A stretch of 64,000 nucleotides of DNA from Nevskia sp035651715 (GTDB lineage Bacteria > Pseudomonadota > Gammaproteobacteria > Nevskiales > Nevskiaceae), in contig DASRFD010000150.1 of the NCBI GenBank assembly GCA_035651715.1, positions 174,657 through 238,656 on the forward strand. Reading direction: 5' to 3'. Shown one piece after another: positions 38,757 to 47,638 of this stretch. The translations under genes were made by a program, and so were the position numbers. How positions within the stretch are numbered: position 1 is the first letter of the stretch; each line of letters starts with the position of its first letter. The notes beneath the pieces were generated by a model. The model was not told the origin of the DNA. It did no database searches and saw nothing but the letters and a program-made list of their open reading frames with translations.

Positions 38757-38844
38757 ACGGGAACGACCACCGCCCAAGCGACGTGCTTCCGCCGGCATGG
38801 AGATGCAACCGGCGCACGCGTCGCGCAGTTTCAGGGTCCGCGGC

Positions 38845-40002
38845 TCAAACCAGACCCGCCGCGCGATTGATGCGCCTCGCTGCGCTCGGCACGTCCTGCG
38901 GTCCTGCGGCGGCCATGCAGGCCCCCACCTGCGGCCGGCGCCCATCCGCCCGCGCCGGGGACCGCGCCAGGCTGCGTTCGATCAGGACCGAATCGCCGAA
39001 CTCATGGGTGCGGTAGCCGTGCGCCTGCAACTCGGCATCGGCGCGGCGCAGCGCTGATTCCGGCGCGAAGGCGCCGAGCAGCTCGTAGTGGCTGCTGCCC
39101 GCCTCGTGCGTACCGGACAGGATCGCGTCCACCACCCGCAGCCGGGTGGAGCGGCCGATGCGCTGCGTCGCCAGGCCCTCGCCCGCCGGCACGCTGCCGT
39201 CGCGGCGCGCGGCGTGCTCCAGGGCCCGCACCACGGTCGTGCCGACGGCGACGATGCGCCCGCCGCGCGCCCGCGCGGCCCGGATCGCCGCGGCGGTGGA
39301 GGCCGGGACCCGGTAGGGCTCGTCGAACGGCAGGCGTGCGTCGAGCGCGGCGTCGCCGGTCGAGGAAATCCCGGCGGCGTGCGTCAGCGTGGCGAAGCCC
39401 GCGCCGCGGCGGTGCAGCTGCGCCAGCAGCGCCCAGTCGAGCACGAAGCCGGCGGAAGGCGGCTCGAACGCCGCCGGCACGCCGGCCACTGCGGTCCATA
39501 CGTCCCACAGGCGCAGCGGTTCGGCCAGGTGCGCGTACTGGATCGGCCGGCCCTGCGCGGCGAGCCCGGCCCAGACGTCGGCGGGCGCGTGCTCGAAGCG
39601 CAGCCGCACCAGGCGCGGGTGGTCGAGCAGGGCTTCGACGCGCGCGCCGAGCGGCCCCAGACGCAGGCGGTCGCCGCGCTGCAGCGGCGGCGGCGCGGCG
39701 CGGTCCTCGGTGCGCGTGCGCCAGTCGCCGGCGCCGAACACCACGGCGGTGAACACCAGCACCTCGGCCGGCGCCAGCGAGGCGCGGCCGGCCAGCCGCA
39801 CCTCGATCCCGCGTCCGCTGGGCAGGTGCACGCCGTGCAGGCTGGCCGGCAGGGTGGCGGCGTCGTTGGCGACAAGCAGATCGCCCGAGCGCAGCAGCCC
39901 GGCGAAGTCGCGGCGCGGCAGGTGATGCAGCCGCCCGCCTGCGTCCAGGTGCAGCAGACGGGCCTGCGGCGGGCGCTGCACGGCTTGATCGGCGGCTTTC
40001 AT
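38845..40002 (-). CDS. QueA-like S-adenosylmethionine ribosyltransferase-isomerase paralogue
   Basis: 385 residues, longer than canonical QueA (about 345). Recognisable QueA parts: LLHLDAGGRLHHLPRRDFAGLLRSGDLLVANDAATLPASLHG, ARGGRIVAVGTTVVRALE and SGTHEAGSSHYELLGAFAPESAL. The canonical TLHVGAGTFxPV active-site loop is replaced by TLTHAAGISSTGDAALD, so it may not make epoxyqueuosine. It is preceded by GAGGAGG and by an SDR gene nine bases upstream; no tgt, queF or yajC is near. I read it as a divergent family member working with the SDR, perhaps on a nucleoside or SAM-derived substrate. Orthodox queA is presumably elsewhere in the genome. Confidence 0.75.
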   Translation of the reverse strand: MKAADQAVQRPPQARLLHLDAGGRLHHLPRRDFAGLLRSGDLLVANDAATLPASLHGVHLPSGRGIEVRLAGRASLAPAEVLVFTAVVFGAGDWRTRTEDRAAPPPLQRGDRLRLGPLGARVEALLDHPRLVRLRFEHAPADVWAGLAAQGRPIQYAHLAEPLRLWDVWTAVAGVPAAFEPPSAGFVLDWALLAQLHRRGAGFATLTHAAGISSTGDAALDARLPFDEPYRVPASTAAAIRAARARGGRIVAVGTTVVRALEHAARRDGSVPAGEGLATQRIGRSTRLRVVDAILSGTHEAGSSHYELLGAFAPESALRRADAELQAHGYRTHEFGDSVLIERSLARSPARADGRRPQVGACMAAAGPQDVPSAARRINRAAGLV

Positions 40003-40011
40003 GGGGCCTCC

Positions 40012-40752
40012 TCAAAAGCTGAAGACGGGGCTGCGCGCGGCCGGCGCGCGTCGCGGCAGTGCCTGGGCCACCGCGGCCAGCAGTTCGCGCGCGGCCTGCT
40101 GCGGCCTTTTCAGGCTGGCCGGATCGGCCTCCGGCACGGCCTGCCGATGCAGCGGCGTGTCCATGTCGCCGGGGTCGAGCGAGAGCACGCGCACGCCCTC
40201 CTCGGCCAGCTCCTGTGCCCAGATGCGGCTGAGGTGGTGCAGCGCCGCCTTGCTGGCGCCATAAGCGCCCCAGCGCGGATAGGGATTGATCGCAGCGTCG
40301 CTGGAGATGTTCAGCATCACCGCCCCGCGGCCTTCGCGCGCCGAAGCGGCCAGCGCGCCGAGCAGGGCCTTGCCGAGGCGGAATGGCCCCAGCAGATTGG
40401 CGGCCAGGGCGTACTCCAGCGCCTCGCAGTCGGTGTCCGCCAGCAGCGCCAGCGGCACCGGCCCCAGCGCGGAAGCGTTGTTGACCAGCAAGTCCAGGCC
40501 GCCGAGGCCGCCGCCGATCTGCAGGGCGATGCGGTGGATGGCGTCCTTGTCGGCGACATTGCCGACGATGCCCAGCGCGCCGGTGGCCGCCGCCACCTCC
40601 TCCACCCGCTCGCGCTCGCGCGCCACGAAAGCCACCTGCGCGCCGCGCCCGCGCAGCTCGCGCACCAGCGCCAGGCCCAGGCCTGAAGTGCCGCCGGTGA
40701 CGGCGGCGCGCAGGCCGGCGAAGCGCTGTTCCAGCTCGATCTCGTTCTGCAT
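40012..40752 (-). CDS. short-chain dehydrogenase/reductase coupled to the QueA-like gene
   Basis: 246 residues. TGGTSGLGLALVRELRGRG near residues 19-37 binds the cofactor; NNAS replaces NNAG; the catalytic part is NISSDAAINPYPRWGAYGASKAAL (S and YxxxK); LDPGDMDTPLH follows. AAGGAGG before the ATG at 40752 is a strong ribosome site. It ends nine bases before the QueA-like gene, so the two are an operon. The divergent XRE-cupin regulator starts 91 bases away and is the likely controller. Confidence 0.85.
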   Translation of the reverse strand: MQNEIELEQRFAGLRAAVTGGTSGLGLALVRELRGRGAQVAFVARERERVEEVAAATGALGIVGNVADKDAIHRIALQIGGGLGGLDLLVNNASALGPVPLALLADTDCEALEYALAANLLGPFRLGKALLGALAASAREGRGAVMLNISSDAAINPYPRWGAYGASKAALHHLSRIWAQELAEEGVRVLSLDPGDMDTPLHRQAVPEADPASLKRPQQAARELLAAVAQALPRRAPAARSPVFSF

Positions 40753-40843
40753 CACTGCCTCCTTGGTTCGATGGAGGCATGGTAGGGACCGCGCCGCGCC
40801 GCTCCCATTGCCTTGTCCAGCAGGATGGCGGAAAGTCGGCGGA

Positions 40844-41422
40844 ATGGACGAACCGAGCCAGGCCAGCCAGGTTGCGGCGCACCTGTCGCGCAACCTGGCC
40901 TCGCTGCGCCACGTGCGCGGCCTGACCCAGGGCGCGCTGGCCAAGGCCGCGGGCGTGCCGCGCTCCACCGTCGCCAACCTCGAGTCCGGCGCCGGCAACC
41001 CTTCGCTCGCGGTGCTGCTCAAGGTGGCCGGCGCGCTCGGCGTGCCGATCGACGAGCTGCTGGCCGCGCCGCGCGCCAAGGTGCGCAAGTGGAGCGGCGC
41101 CGAGATCGGCACCACCAGCCGCGGCCAGGGCGTGAGCCAGCGGCCGCTGGTGCCCGAGCCGGTGCCGGACGAGATCCTGACCTTGATGGACTTCGCCCCC
41201 GCCGGCCTGATGCGCGGCACGCCGCACCTGCCGGGTACGCGCGAGTATTTCACCTGCCTGAGCGGGCGGGTGACGATCTTCGTCGCGGGCGACCGCTACG
41301 ACCTGGCGCCGGGCGACGTGGTGGCGTTCCCGGGCAACCTGCCGCACTCGTACCAGAATCCCGACGAACAGAAGGCGGCGCGGGGCGTGTCGGCGGTGGT
41401 GCTGGCGCGGGTGGGGGTTTAG
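40844..41422 (+). CDS. XRE-family regulator with C-terminal cupin domain
   Basis: 192 residues. Residues 14-70 are an HTH-3 domain (NLASLRHVRGLTQGALAKAAGVPRSTVANLESGAGNPSLAVLLKVAGALGVPIDELL). Residues 115-190 are a small cupin, with GTREYFTCLSGRVTIFVAGDRYDLAPGDVVAFPGNLPHSYQNP. Such proteins sense a small ligand in the cupin and control the adjacent genes. It is divergent from the SDR/QueA-like operon across 91 bases, which fits a local regulator. Confidence 0.87.
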   Translation: MDEPSQASQVAAHLSRNLASLRHVRGLTQGALAKAAGVPRSTVANLESGAGNPSLAVLLKVAGALGVPIDELLAAPRAKVRKWSGAEIGTTSRGQGVSQRPLVPEPVPDEILTLMDFAPAGLMRGTPHLPGTREYFTCLSGRVTIFVAGDRYDLAPGDVVAFPGNLPHSYQNPDEQKAARGVSAVVLARVGV

Positions 41423-41444
41423 CAGCGCGTCCCGCCCTTGATGC

Positions 41445-41476
41445 CCTCACTCCCGCGGAGGCGGGAATGAGGGCGA
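41445..41476. repeat. palindromic element with 14-bp arms
   Basis: GCCCTCACTCCCGC and GCGGGAATGAGGGC pair around GGAG with one mismatch. It lies between the convergent XRE and cytochrome genes. The CTCACTCCCGC/GGGAATGAG edges place it with the dispersed palindromes at 1244 and 56226-56362. It may double as a transcript 3' end. Confidence 0.55.
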
Positions 41477-41556
41477 ACGAGCGGGCGGTCCGGAGGGCTT
41501 GCCGATGTGCCTTGACCGCGGCCCTCTCCAGCGCCGCGGAGAGAGGCACATCGGCT

Positions 41557-44500
41557 TCAACCCCAGGGCGCGACGCGCACCTTGCCCTGATCCTCCGGCT
41601 TCACCCTGCGCAGGAAGTACGGCACCTTGTCCTTGACCAGCAGCGGGTTGCCGCCGGCGGCGCACTTGTCGGCGTTGGGATCGGCGAACTGCTGCACGTC
41701 CTGGTCGATCCACTGCTGCACCAGGTTGGCGGCCTCGGTCTGGGTGACGGTGCGGGAGATCGGCGGCATGCGGATGCCGGGCTGCACCGAGGCCAGGCGG
41801 GCGGCGAGGATCGACTGCGCCGAGTCGCCGGGCTGGATGTCGTAGTTGCCGACGTTGGCGGCAATGCCGGCGGCGATCGGCGGCTTGCAGATGCCGTGGC
41901 CCTCGTCCATCGGCTCGTTGAAGGAATCCAGCGACAGACCGGAATTCTGCGCGTTGCCGGCCGGGTTGTGGCAGTGCATGCAGTTGACTTCGAGGAAGGC
42001 GCGTACGCGCTGGTGCACGTCCGCCGGCGAATTCGCGGCCTGGCCGGTATCGCCCGGCACGTTCCACTTCGGCAGGCGCTCCAGGCGCGAAGGATCGTCC
42101 GGCAGGTCGACCATGCCCTGCGACTTGAGGTAGGCCAGCTGGTTCATGGTGACGCCACCGAAGGCGTTGTCGCGGTTGAGGTTGCGCACCTTGGGCCCGA
42201 TCGGCGGCGAGCCGGGCTCGAGGTCGTCGCCGTTGTGGCAGAGGATGCAGCCGCCGGCATTGGGGACCTGATAGGCGCTGACGCTGCCCGGGCCGTAATG
42301 CTGGCGCTTGCCGCTGCCGTCGACCACCGCCGGATCGGGATCGTCGTAGTCGTAGCTGACGCTCCGCGCGTCGCCCTCCAGCTTGAGCACGGCGCTGCGC
42401 CTGCCACTGCCGTCGGTGGTCCACTCGTAGGGCAGGCCGACCCAGTAGACCTCGCCGCTGGGCTTCTGCCGCTTGATCAGCAGGCGGGTCTCGACCACCT
42501 CCTCGTTGGCGCCGTTGCGGAAGGCGAAGGTCTTGGCGAAGACGGTGCCGACCGGGAACTTCAGGGTGGCGGTGTAGCAGTCGAAGATCGCCAGGGTGGT
42601 GCAGTTGTCGTGATCCTGGTAGCCGGCCTTCTGCACCCGGCCGGAGGCGTCCGGCGGCAGGAACATGAAGCGGTATTTCACGGCGTAGTCGGAGAACAGG
42701 ATGGTGTTCAGCTCGTACGGCAGGCCGAAGCCGTTGGGATTCCGGCGCGGCTCCTGCGCGTCCTGGAACAGGCCGTACTGGTCCAGGGTCGGGCAGTTGT
42801 AGCCGTTGACCGCCCGGTAGTTGATCTGGCCGGACTGCACCGCACCGCAGGCCGCCGCGATCTCGGCGTCGCCGGGCCGCGGGTCATCCGAAGGATTGGG
42901 CGTGAAGCTGCCGAGGTTGGGCGTGGTCTGCGCCAGGTATTGCGGCGCCAGGGTCGGGCACTGCTGCGGCATCGTGTGATCCGCCAGCACCAGGTTGCTC
43001 GGATCGGTGATGTCGGCGTTGTGCATGTGCACGTTGGCGAAGTTGTCCACCAGCAGGGTGCCCACCTGGGTCCGCACGAACTGGTTGCTGCTCTCGATGC
43101 ACATGCCGTTCTGCGGCAGCTTCAGCGCGCCGGCCTGGTCGAACTTCCAGGCGTTGTACTTGCACTTGGGCGTGGGGTCGTAGATGTAGAAATTGGGCCG
43201 GCCGCGCTCGTCGGCGCGCGCCTCGTAGCGCTCCAGGTCGTTGGCGTCCGGCTGGTTGAGCGGCACGCCGTTGTGGTCCACCGGGTAGCTGGCGCAGCCG
43301 TCGGGCGAGTCGGTGGCGCCGTCCCAGACGATCTGCGCCGACTTGCCGAGGTTCTTCACCACCAGCACCAGCGGCAGCAGCGAGGGATTGTCGCCGATGC
43401 AGTCGGGCGAATCGCCCTTGCCGGGCAGGCCGCCCATGCCGGTGCAGGTGTCGCGCGACAGGTCGGGCAGCTGCGGGCTGCCGCCGTTGTCCTTGAAGGT
43501 GTTGGCGTAGACGTGGATGCCTTCCGGGTAGAAGTCGTACTTGGTGGAAGGCTCGCTGGAATCGGCCAGGCCGTAGTTGACGATGAACAGGCCCGAGGTG
43601 TTGTTGTCGTGGATGTTGTTGTCGTACAGCTCGAGCTGGTCGGAGGCCAGCACCAGCATGCCGGTGCCGGAAGGCACGTCGCCGACGATGGCGCCGCGCG
43701 GGGCGAAGCTCTTGATGTTGTTGTTGTACGACTCGTTGTGGTGGACCAGGTTCTTCTCGCCGCTCTGCGCGCGGCCCGGCAGGTCGAACACCAGGAAGCC
43801 GCCGACGTTGTCGTGGGCGATGTTGTCGATGAACTCGGCGCGGTAGGTGTTCTCGAACTCGAAACCGGCGACGTTGTGGAAGGCCTCGGTGCGGCGCACC
43901 AGGATGTCGTTGGACTGCCCGACGTAGACGCCGGCGTCGGAGGAGCCGACCGACACCGAATCCTCGATCAGCACGTGGTGGCACAGCACCGGGTAGAACG
44001 AATACGAGCCGTCGTGGACCCAGGACTTCTGCGAGGCGTCGTAATTCGGCGAGGCCGGATCGGCCACGCTCCAGCCGACCTTGACGCCGCGCACCGTGAC
44101 GTACTCGGTGCGGAAGATGCGCAGGCCGTTGCCCGGGGCGTCGTAGATGGTGAGGTTCTGCACTGTGATGCCGGTGCCGTGGTTGATGCTGACGCCGTCC
44201 TCCGCCGGGCTGTTCTTGAACGACAGGATGGTGGCGTCGCGGCCCTCGCCCTCGATGGTGATGCCCTGCTTGCCGGTCATGACCAGGCCGGCGCTGAAGT
44301 CGAACTGGCCCTTGCAGAAGTGGATGGTGTCGCCCTCGTGGGCGTCGAAGAAGGCGATCAGCGCGTTCTTCTGTGCGTCGGGGCCGGGACAGATGGTGTA
44401 GGTCCTGGCGGCGGCGCTGCCGCCGGAACCGGAGCTGGAGCCTGCGCCGGAGGAGCTGGAGCCGCCGCTGCCGCCCGCCCCTCCTCCAGAACCGCCCGCC

Positions 44501-44577
44501 GGCGTGCTGCTGCCGCAGCCGGCGAGGAACGCGCAGAGTCCCGCGCCGACGAGTACCGCCCCGATCCACTGCTTCAT
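41557..44577 (-). CDS. fused parallel beta-helix / SO2930-type diheme cytochrome lipoprotein
   Basis: 1006 residues. Lipobox FLAGC (Cys21) and a Gly/Ser linker to about residue 57 are followed by a right-handed beta-helix of repeated short strands (VTVRGVKVG, VLIEDSVSVG, ILVRRTEAFHN, AEFIDNIAHDN, ELYDNNIHDNN) to about residue 480. From about residue 590 a second domain begins (NCPTLDQYGLFQD, GFGLPYELNTILFSDYAVKYRFMFLPP) with two CxxCH heme sites, CILCH near 778 and CMHCH near 868. These match two families usually encoded by adjacent genes (Shewanella SO_2929/SO_2930 type). Here both are in one chain. Role unknown; an outer-surface or periplasmic redox protein on a polymer is a guess. It reads away from a TetR gene. 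Confidence 0.82.
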   Translation of the reverse strand: MKQWIGAVLVGAGLCAFLAGCGSSTPAGGSGGGAGGSGGSSSSGAGSSSGSGGSAAARTYTICPGPDAQKNALIAFFDAHEGDTIHFCKGQFDFSAGLVMTGKQGITIEGEGRDATILSFKNSPAEDGVSINHGTGITVQNLTIYDAPGNGLRIFRTEYVTVRGVKVGWSVADPASPNYDASQKSWVHDGSYSFYPVLCHHVLIEDSVSVGSSDAGVYVGQSNDILVRRTEAFHNVAGFEFENTYRAEFIDNIAHDNVGGFLVFDLPGRAQSGEKNLVHHNESYNNNIKSFAPRGAIVGDVPSGTGMLVLASDQLELYDNNIHDNNTSGLFIVNYGLADSSEPSTKYDFYPEGIHVYANTFKDNGGSPQLPDLSRDTCTGMGGLPGKGDSPDCIGDNPSLLPLVLVVKNLGKSAQIVWDGATDSPDGCASYPVDHNGVPLNQPDANDLERYEARADERGRPNFYIYDPTPKCKYNAWKFDQAGALKLPQNGMCIESSNQFVRTQVGTLLVDNFANVHMHNADITDPSNLVLADHTMPQQCPTLAPQYLAQTTPNLGSFTPNPSDDPRPGDAEIAAACGAVQSGQINYRAVNGYNCPTLDQYGLFQDAQEPRRNPNGFGLPYELNTILFSDYAVKYRFMFLPPDASGRVQKAGYQDHDNCTTLAIFDCYTATLKFPVGTVFAKTFAFRNGANEEVVETRLLIKRQKPSGEVYWVGLPYEWTTDGSGRRSAVLKLEGDARSVSYDYDDPDPAVVDGSGKRQHYGPGSVSAYQVPNAGGCILCHNGDDLEPGSPPIGPKVRNLNRDNAFGGVTMNQLAYLKSQGMVDLPDDPSRLERLPKWNVPGDTGQAANSPADVHQRVRAFLEVNCMHCHNPAGNAQNSGLSLDSFNEPMDEGHGICKPPIAAGIAANVGNYDIQPGDSAQSILAARLASVQPGIRMPPISRTVTQTEAANLVQQWIDQDVQQFADPNADKCAAGGNPLLVKDKVPYFLRRVKPEDQGKVRVAPWG

Positions 44578-44851
44578 GCCCTGAGTCCCCTCCGGCCACG
44601 GGCGGTGTCCGCCCCTGGCGCATTACATTTTTGAAGGAAGGTATCTTGCGGCGCGCCGGGAACGGCGGCGAGTAGTAAATCCGGCCCTTGAAATCGCCGG
44701 ATCGCCGGAGGCCGGCTGGCGCGCGGCGAACGGCCGCGGGATTGCGCCACCGGCCATCACCGCTGCGGCACAGCGGAGCGCGGAAGAGGCGGTAGCCGAT
44801 CGCGGGAGCGACCGGCGGGGCGAGGGGGAGCGACGCGGGCGGCGCCGCGTT

Positions 44852-45496
44852 TTACTCCCCGGCCGGCCGCAGCTTCACCACGTGCGGGTGCTCCGGATCG
44901 CCGCTGCTGCGCGGCCGCGGGATCAGGGTGCGCAGCATCAGCTTGAAGTATTCGCGGAACTCGGCGCCGGCCGGGAATTCGTCGGGCGTATCGCGGTGCA
45001 CCTGCTGGTTGCCGATGAAGGTGGCATAGGCGAATGTCGACCACAGCTTGGCGTCGCGCTCGGACAGGCCCAGGCCGAGATAGCATTTGTAAAGGTAGGC
45101 CAGGCGCCGCGCCGAGACGCGCATCACCACCTGCCCCACCGCCGGGTCGTCGGAGGCCGCGGCCAGCGCCAGGTAGAGCCGGCCGGCGCGGTGCGAGGAG
45201 TTGCCGCGCTTGAACAGCTTGACGATGCGCTCGTACGGGTCCGGCTCTTCCTCGACGCCGATGATGGCGTCCTCGGTCTCGCGCTTCTCCCACAGCTGCA
45301 GGGCGGCGTGGACCAGGGCCTCGCGGTTGGCGAAGTGCCAGTAGAAGCTGCCCTTGGTCACGCCCAGGCGCCGCGCCAGCGGCTCCACCGCCACGGCCTC
45401 CAGGCCGCCGCTGGCCATCGCGTCGAGCGCGGCCTCGGCCCAGTGCTCGGCACTGAGGTTTTGCCGCGAGGCGCTTTCGCTGTTGTTTCCGCTCAT
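44852..45496 (-). CDS. TetR-family transcriptional regulator
   Basis: 214 residues. N-terminal HTH: AEAALDAMASGGLEAVAVEPLARRLGVTKGSFYWHFANREALVHAALQLWEK. The C-terminal ligand domain is typical of the larger TetR members (LYLALAAASDDPAVGQVV, LAYLYKCYLGLGLSERDAKLWSTFAYATFIG). Divergent from the DUF1329 gene; an inverted repeat ATACG-N4-CGTAT lies between them (45526-45539) and is the likely operator. DUF1329 proteins are often linked to lipid or terpenoid breakdown clusters, which hints at the ligand. Confidence 0.87.
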   Translation of the reverse strand: MSGNNSESASRQNLSAEHWAEAALDAMASGGLEAVAVEPLARRLGVTKGSFYWHFANREALVHAALQLWEKRETEDAIIGVEEEPDPYERIVKLFKRGNSSHRAGRLYLALAAASDDPAVGQVVMRVSARRLAYLYKCYLGLGLSERDAKLWSTFAYATFIGNQQVHRDTPDEFPAGAEFREYFKLMLRTLIPRPRSSGDPEHPHVVKLRPAGE

Positions 45497-45525
45497 CTTT
45501 CCGTCCAGGGCCCGGCTTTTACCGC

Positions 45526-45539
45526 ATACGCCTTCGTAT
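45526..45539. promoter_or_regulatory. inverted repeat ATACG-N4-CGTAT, candidate TetR operator
   Basis: ATACGCCTTCGTAT is a 5-bp inverted repeat with a 4-base centre, 30 bases before the TetR start and about 110 before the DUF1329 start. It is followed by CGTATAAGC, which may hold a -10 (GTATAA). Length and symmetry suit a TetR dimer site. Confidence 0.45.
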
Positions 45540-45650
45540 CGTATAAGCACTGTAGTAGCAGCCCGCCGCCGGTGCAAACCCCCAGACGGATGAGGAGCAG
45601 CCGCAAGGCCCTTGATTCGGTTATTGTTCCGGGGCGTGAAGGAGAACGAA

Positions 45651-47045
45651 ATGCACGGCTCGGGGATCTGTGTGAGGGTGATGGCGGGACTGGCGCTGGG
45701 CCTGATGGCGGGCGTGGCGGCGGCCAGCGTGGGGCCGCAGGCTGCTGCGCAGCTGGCGGGCAAGCTGACGCCGCTGGGCGGCGAGCGCGCCGGCAACGCG
45801 GAAGGCAGCATCCCGGCCTGGGACGGCGGCCTGACCCCGCAGCGCCGTCCTCCGGAATGGCAGCCGGGCGCGCGCTACGTCGATCCCTATGCCGCCGACC
45901 AGCCGCTGCTGGTCATCGACGGCAAGAACCTGGCCACCTATGCCGGGCGCCTCAGCCCCGGCCAGCGGGCCTTGTTCGCGCGCTTTCCCGACAGCTACCG
46001 CATGGTGGTCTACGGCAGCCGCCGCAGCTACGCCGCACCGGACGCGTTTTACGCCGGCACCTACAAGAACGCCACCACGGCCTACCTCGACGACAGCGGC
46101 GATGTCTCCCTGGCCGTGCCGCAGAAGGCCGTGGCGGGCATCCCCTTCCCGATCCCCGCCAACGGCACCGAGGCGGCCTGGAACCAGCGCCTGCGCTGGC
46201 GCGGTCCCGGGCGCGAGCGCACCTATGTGCGGATCAGCGTCTCGGCCGACGGCGCCGCCAGCCTGGTGCGCTTCGGCGAGCGGGCGCGCTTCGACCCGAT
46301 CGACGCGCCGCCGCGCAAGAAGTTCGGCCCGGTGCTGGCCTACATCGCCACCGCCGTGTTCGAGCCGGCGAAGCTGGCCGGCACGCTCAAGCTGGTATGG
46401 GACACGCTGACGCCGCCGCCGCGCGGCTGGCAGCGCAGCCCCGGCCAGACTTTCATCGCCACCACCAGCGAAGTCGGCTACGACACCCCGGCCCTGGGCG
46501 GCAACGGCCTGCTGCGCGAGGACCAGCTGGAAGGCTACAGCGGCTCGCCGCAGCGCTACGAGTGGAAGCTGCTCGGCAAGCGCGAGTTGTACGTGCCCTA
46601 CAACAGCTACCGCCTGCACGACGGCGCCCTCGGCTACTCCGCCCTGATCGGCCCGCACCACCTCAACCCCGACGTGGCCCGCTACGAGCTGCACCGCGTC
46701 CTGGTGCTGCAGGGCCGCTGCCGCCCGACGCAGCCCTGCGTCTGGCCCAAACGGGTGCTGTACCTGGACGAAGACTCCTGGGCGGTGCTGCTGGCCGAGC
46801 TCTACACCCCGGACGACAGCCTCGCCGTGGTGCAGGAGGAGCACACCCTGATGGCCTACGACCAGCCGGTGCTGCTGCCGGCCCTGGAAACGGTCTACGA
46901 CCTGGCCGGCGGCCGCTACCTGGCCAGCGGCATGAACAACCAGGCGCCGGAGGTGAGCTACGGCGCCGGCGAGCTGGACGACTTCGACTCCGGCGAAATG
47001 AACCGCTGGGCCAGGCACATCGGCGCCGTTGCGCCCAAGGACTGA
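45651..47045 (+). CDS. DUF1329 family secreted protein
   Basis: 464 residues with a signal peptide (VMAGLALGLMAGVAAASVG). The family start is AAQLAGKLTPLGGERAGNAEGSIPAWDGGLTP, followed by NLATYAGRLSPGQRALFARFPDSYRMVVYGSRRSYAAP and the late MNNQAPEVSYG. DUF1329 proteins are LolA/B-like outer-envelope proteins, usually paired with a DUF1302 protein in Pseudomonas-type genomes; no DUF1302 gene is here. An AAGGAGAAC site sets the ATG at 45651. It is likely under the divergent TetR regulator. Confidence 0.87.
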   Translation: MHGSGICVRVMAGLALGLMAGVAAASVGPQAAAQLAGKLTPLGGERAGNAEGSIPAWDGGLTPQRRPPEWQPGARYVDPYAADQPLLVIDGKNLATYAGRLSPGQRALFARFPDSYRMVVYGSRRSYAAPDAFYAGTYKNATTAYLDDSGDVSLAVPQKAVAGIPFPIPANGTEAAWNQRLRWRGPGRERTYVRISVSADGAASLVRFGERARFDPIDAPPRKKFGPVLAYIATAVFEPAKLAGTLKLVWDTLTPPPRGWQRSPGQTFIATTSEVGYDTPALGGNGLLREDQLEGYSGSPQRYEWKLLGKRELYVPYNSYRLHDGALGYSALIGPHHLNPDVARYELHRVLVLQGRCRPTQPCVWPKRVLYLDEDSWAVLLAELYTPDDSLAVVQEEHTLMAYDQPVLLPALETVYDLAGGRYLASGMNNQAPEVSYGAGELDDFDSGEMNRWARHIGAVAPKD

Positions 47046-47083
47046 AACCGTGCGTCGGAGGAAATCGCCGCGTAAGAGCGGGC

Positions 47084-47092
47084 TGCTACACT
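47084..47092 (+). promoter_or_regulatory. extended -10 very close to the DUF4124 start
   Basis: TGC-TACACT ends eight bases before the ATG at 47101 and no Shine-Dalgarno is present between. The spacing implies transcription starts at or within a base or two of the ATG, a leaderless mRNA. Confidence 0.45.
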
Positions 47093-47100
47093 CATCGGCC

Positions 47101-47544
47101 ATGAACAAGTCCCTGCTCAGCCTGTTGCTGTGCGGCCTGCCGCTGGCGGCGTCGGCCCAGATCTACAAGTGGACCGACGCCAACGGCCAGGTCCACTTCA
47201 GCCAGAACCCGCCCAAGCAGGGCAGCTACCAGGACGTCACGCCGCAGGGGCCGATCTCCGGCACCAGCACCGACAGCAATGGCCGGCCGCTGCCTCCGCC
47301 GCCGCGCAGCGGCGGCGGCTCTTCCTCCGGCAGCGCGCCCGCCACCCAGGCGATGCGCGCCGGCGCCGACAACGCCGAGCGCTGCGCCAAGGCCAACGAG
47401 CGCATCGCCTACCTGCAGGAGAAGACCGCGCACCGCCTGATGGTCACCGGCGACGACGGCCAGCCGGCGCGCATGACCGACGAGCAGTTCGACCAGCAGC
47501 TGAAGGACGCGCGCGACGCGGCGGCCAAGTACTGCGGCAGCTGA
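47101..47544 (+). CDS. DUF4124 domain-containing secreted protein
   Basis: 147 residues. Signal peptide LLSLLLCGLPLAASAQ, then the DUF4124 core QIYKWTDANGQVHFSQNPPKQG (residues 20-41), a Pro/Gly/Ser linker and a helical C-terminus with two cysteines (AERCAKANERIAYLQ...AAKYCGS) that may form a disulfide. Such small periplasmic proteins are common in Gammaproteobacteria and of unknown function. The close extended -10 (47084-47092) suggests a leaderless transcript. A bidirectional terminator follows. Confidence 0.85.
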   Translation: MNKSLLSLLLCGLPLAASAQIYKWTDANGQVHFSQNPPKQGSYQDVTPQGPISGTSTDSNGRPLPPPPRSGGGSSSGSAPATQAMRAGADNAERCAKANERIAYLQEKTAHRLMVTGDDGQPARMTDEQFDQQLKDARDAAAKYCGS

Positions 47545-47590
47545 GCGCAGCCGCGCCGGCCCCGGCCTGCCGCAACATCCGCAGCGCCCA

Positions 47591-47625
47591 ACAAAAAAGC
47601 CCGGCACCAGGCCGGGCTTTTTTGT
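47591..47625. terminator. bidirectional intrinsic terminator
   Basis: ACAAAAAAGCCCGGC and GCCGGGCTTTTTTGT pair around ACCAG, giving a GC stem with A-run on one side and T-run on the other. It serves both convergent genes, DUF4124 and FKBP. Confidence 0.92.
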
Positions 47626-47638
47626 TTGCGGCTGAAGC

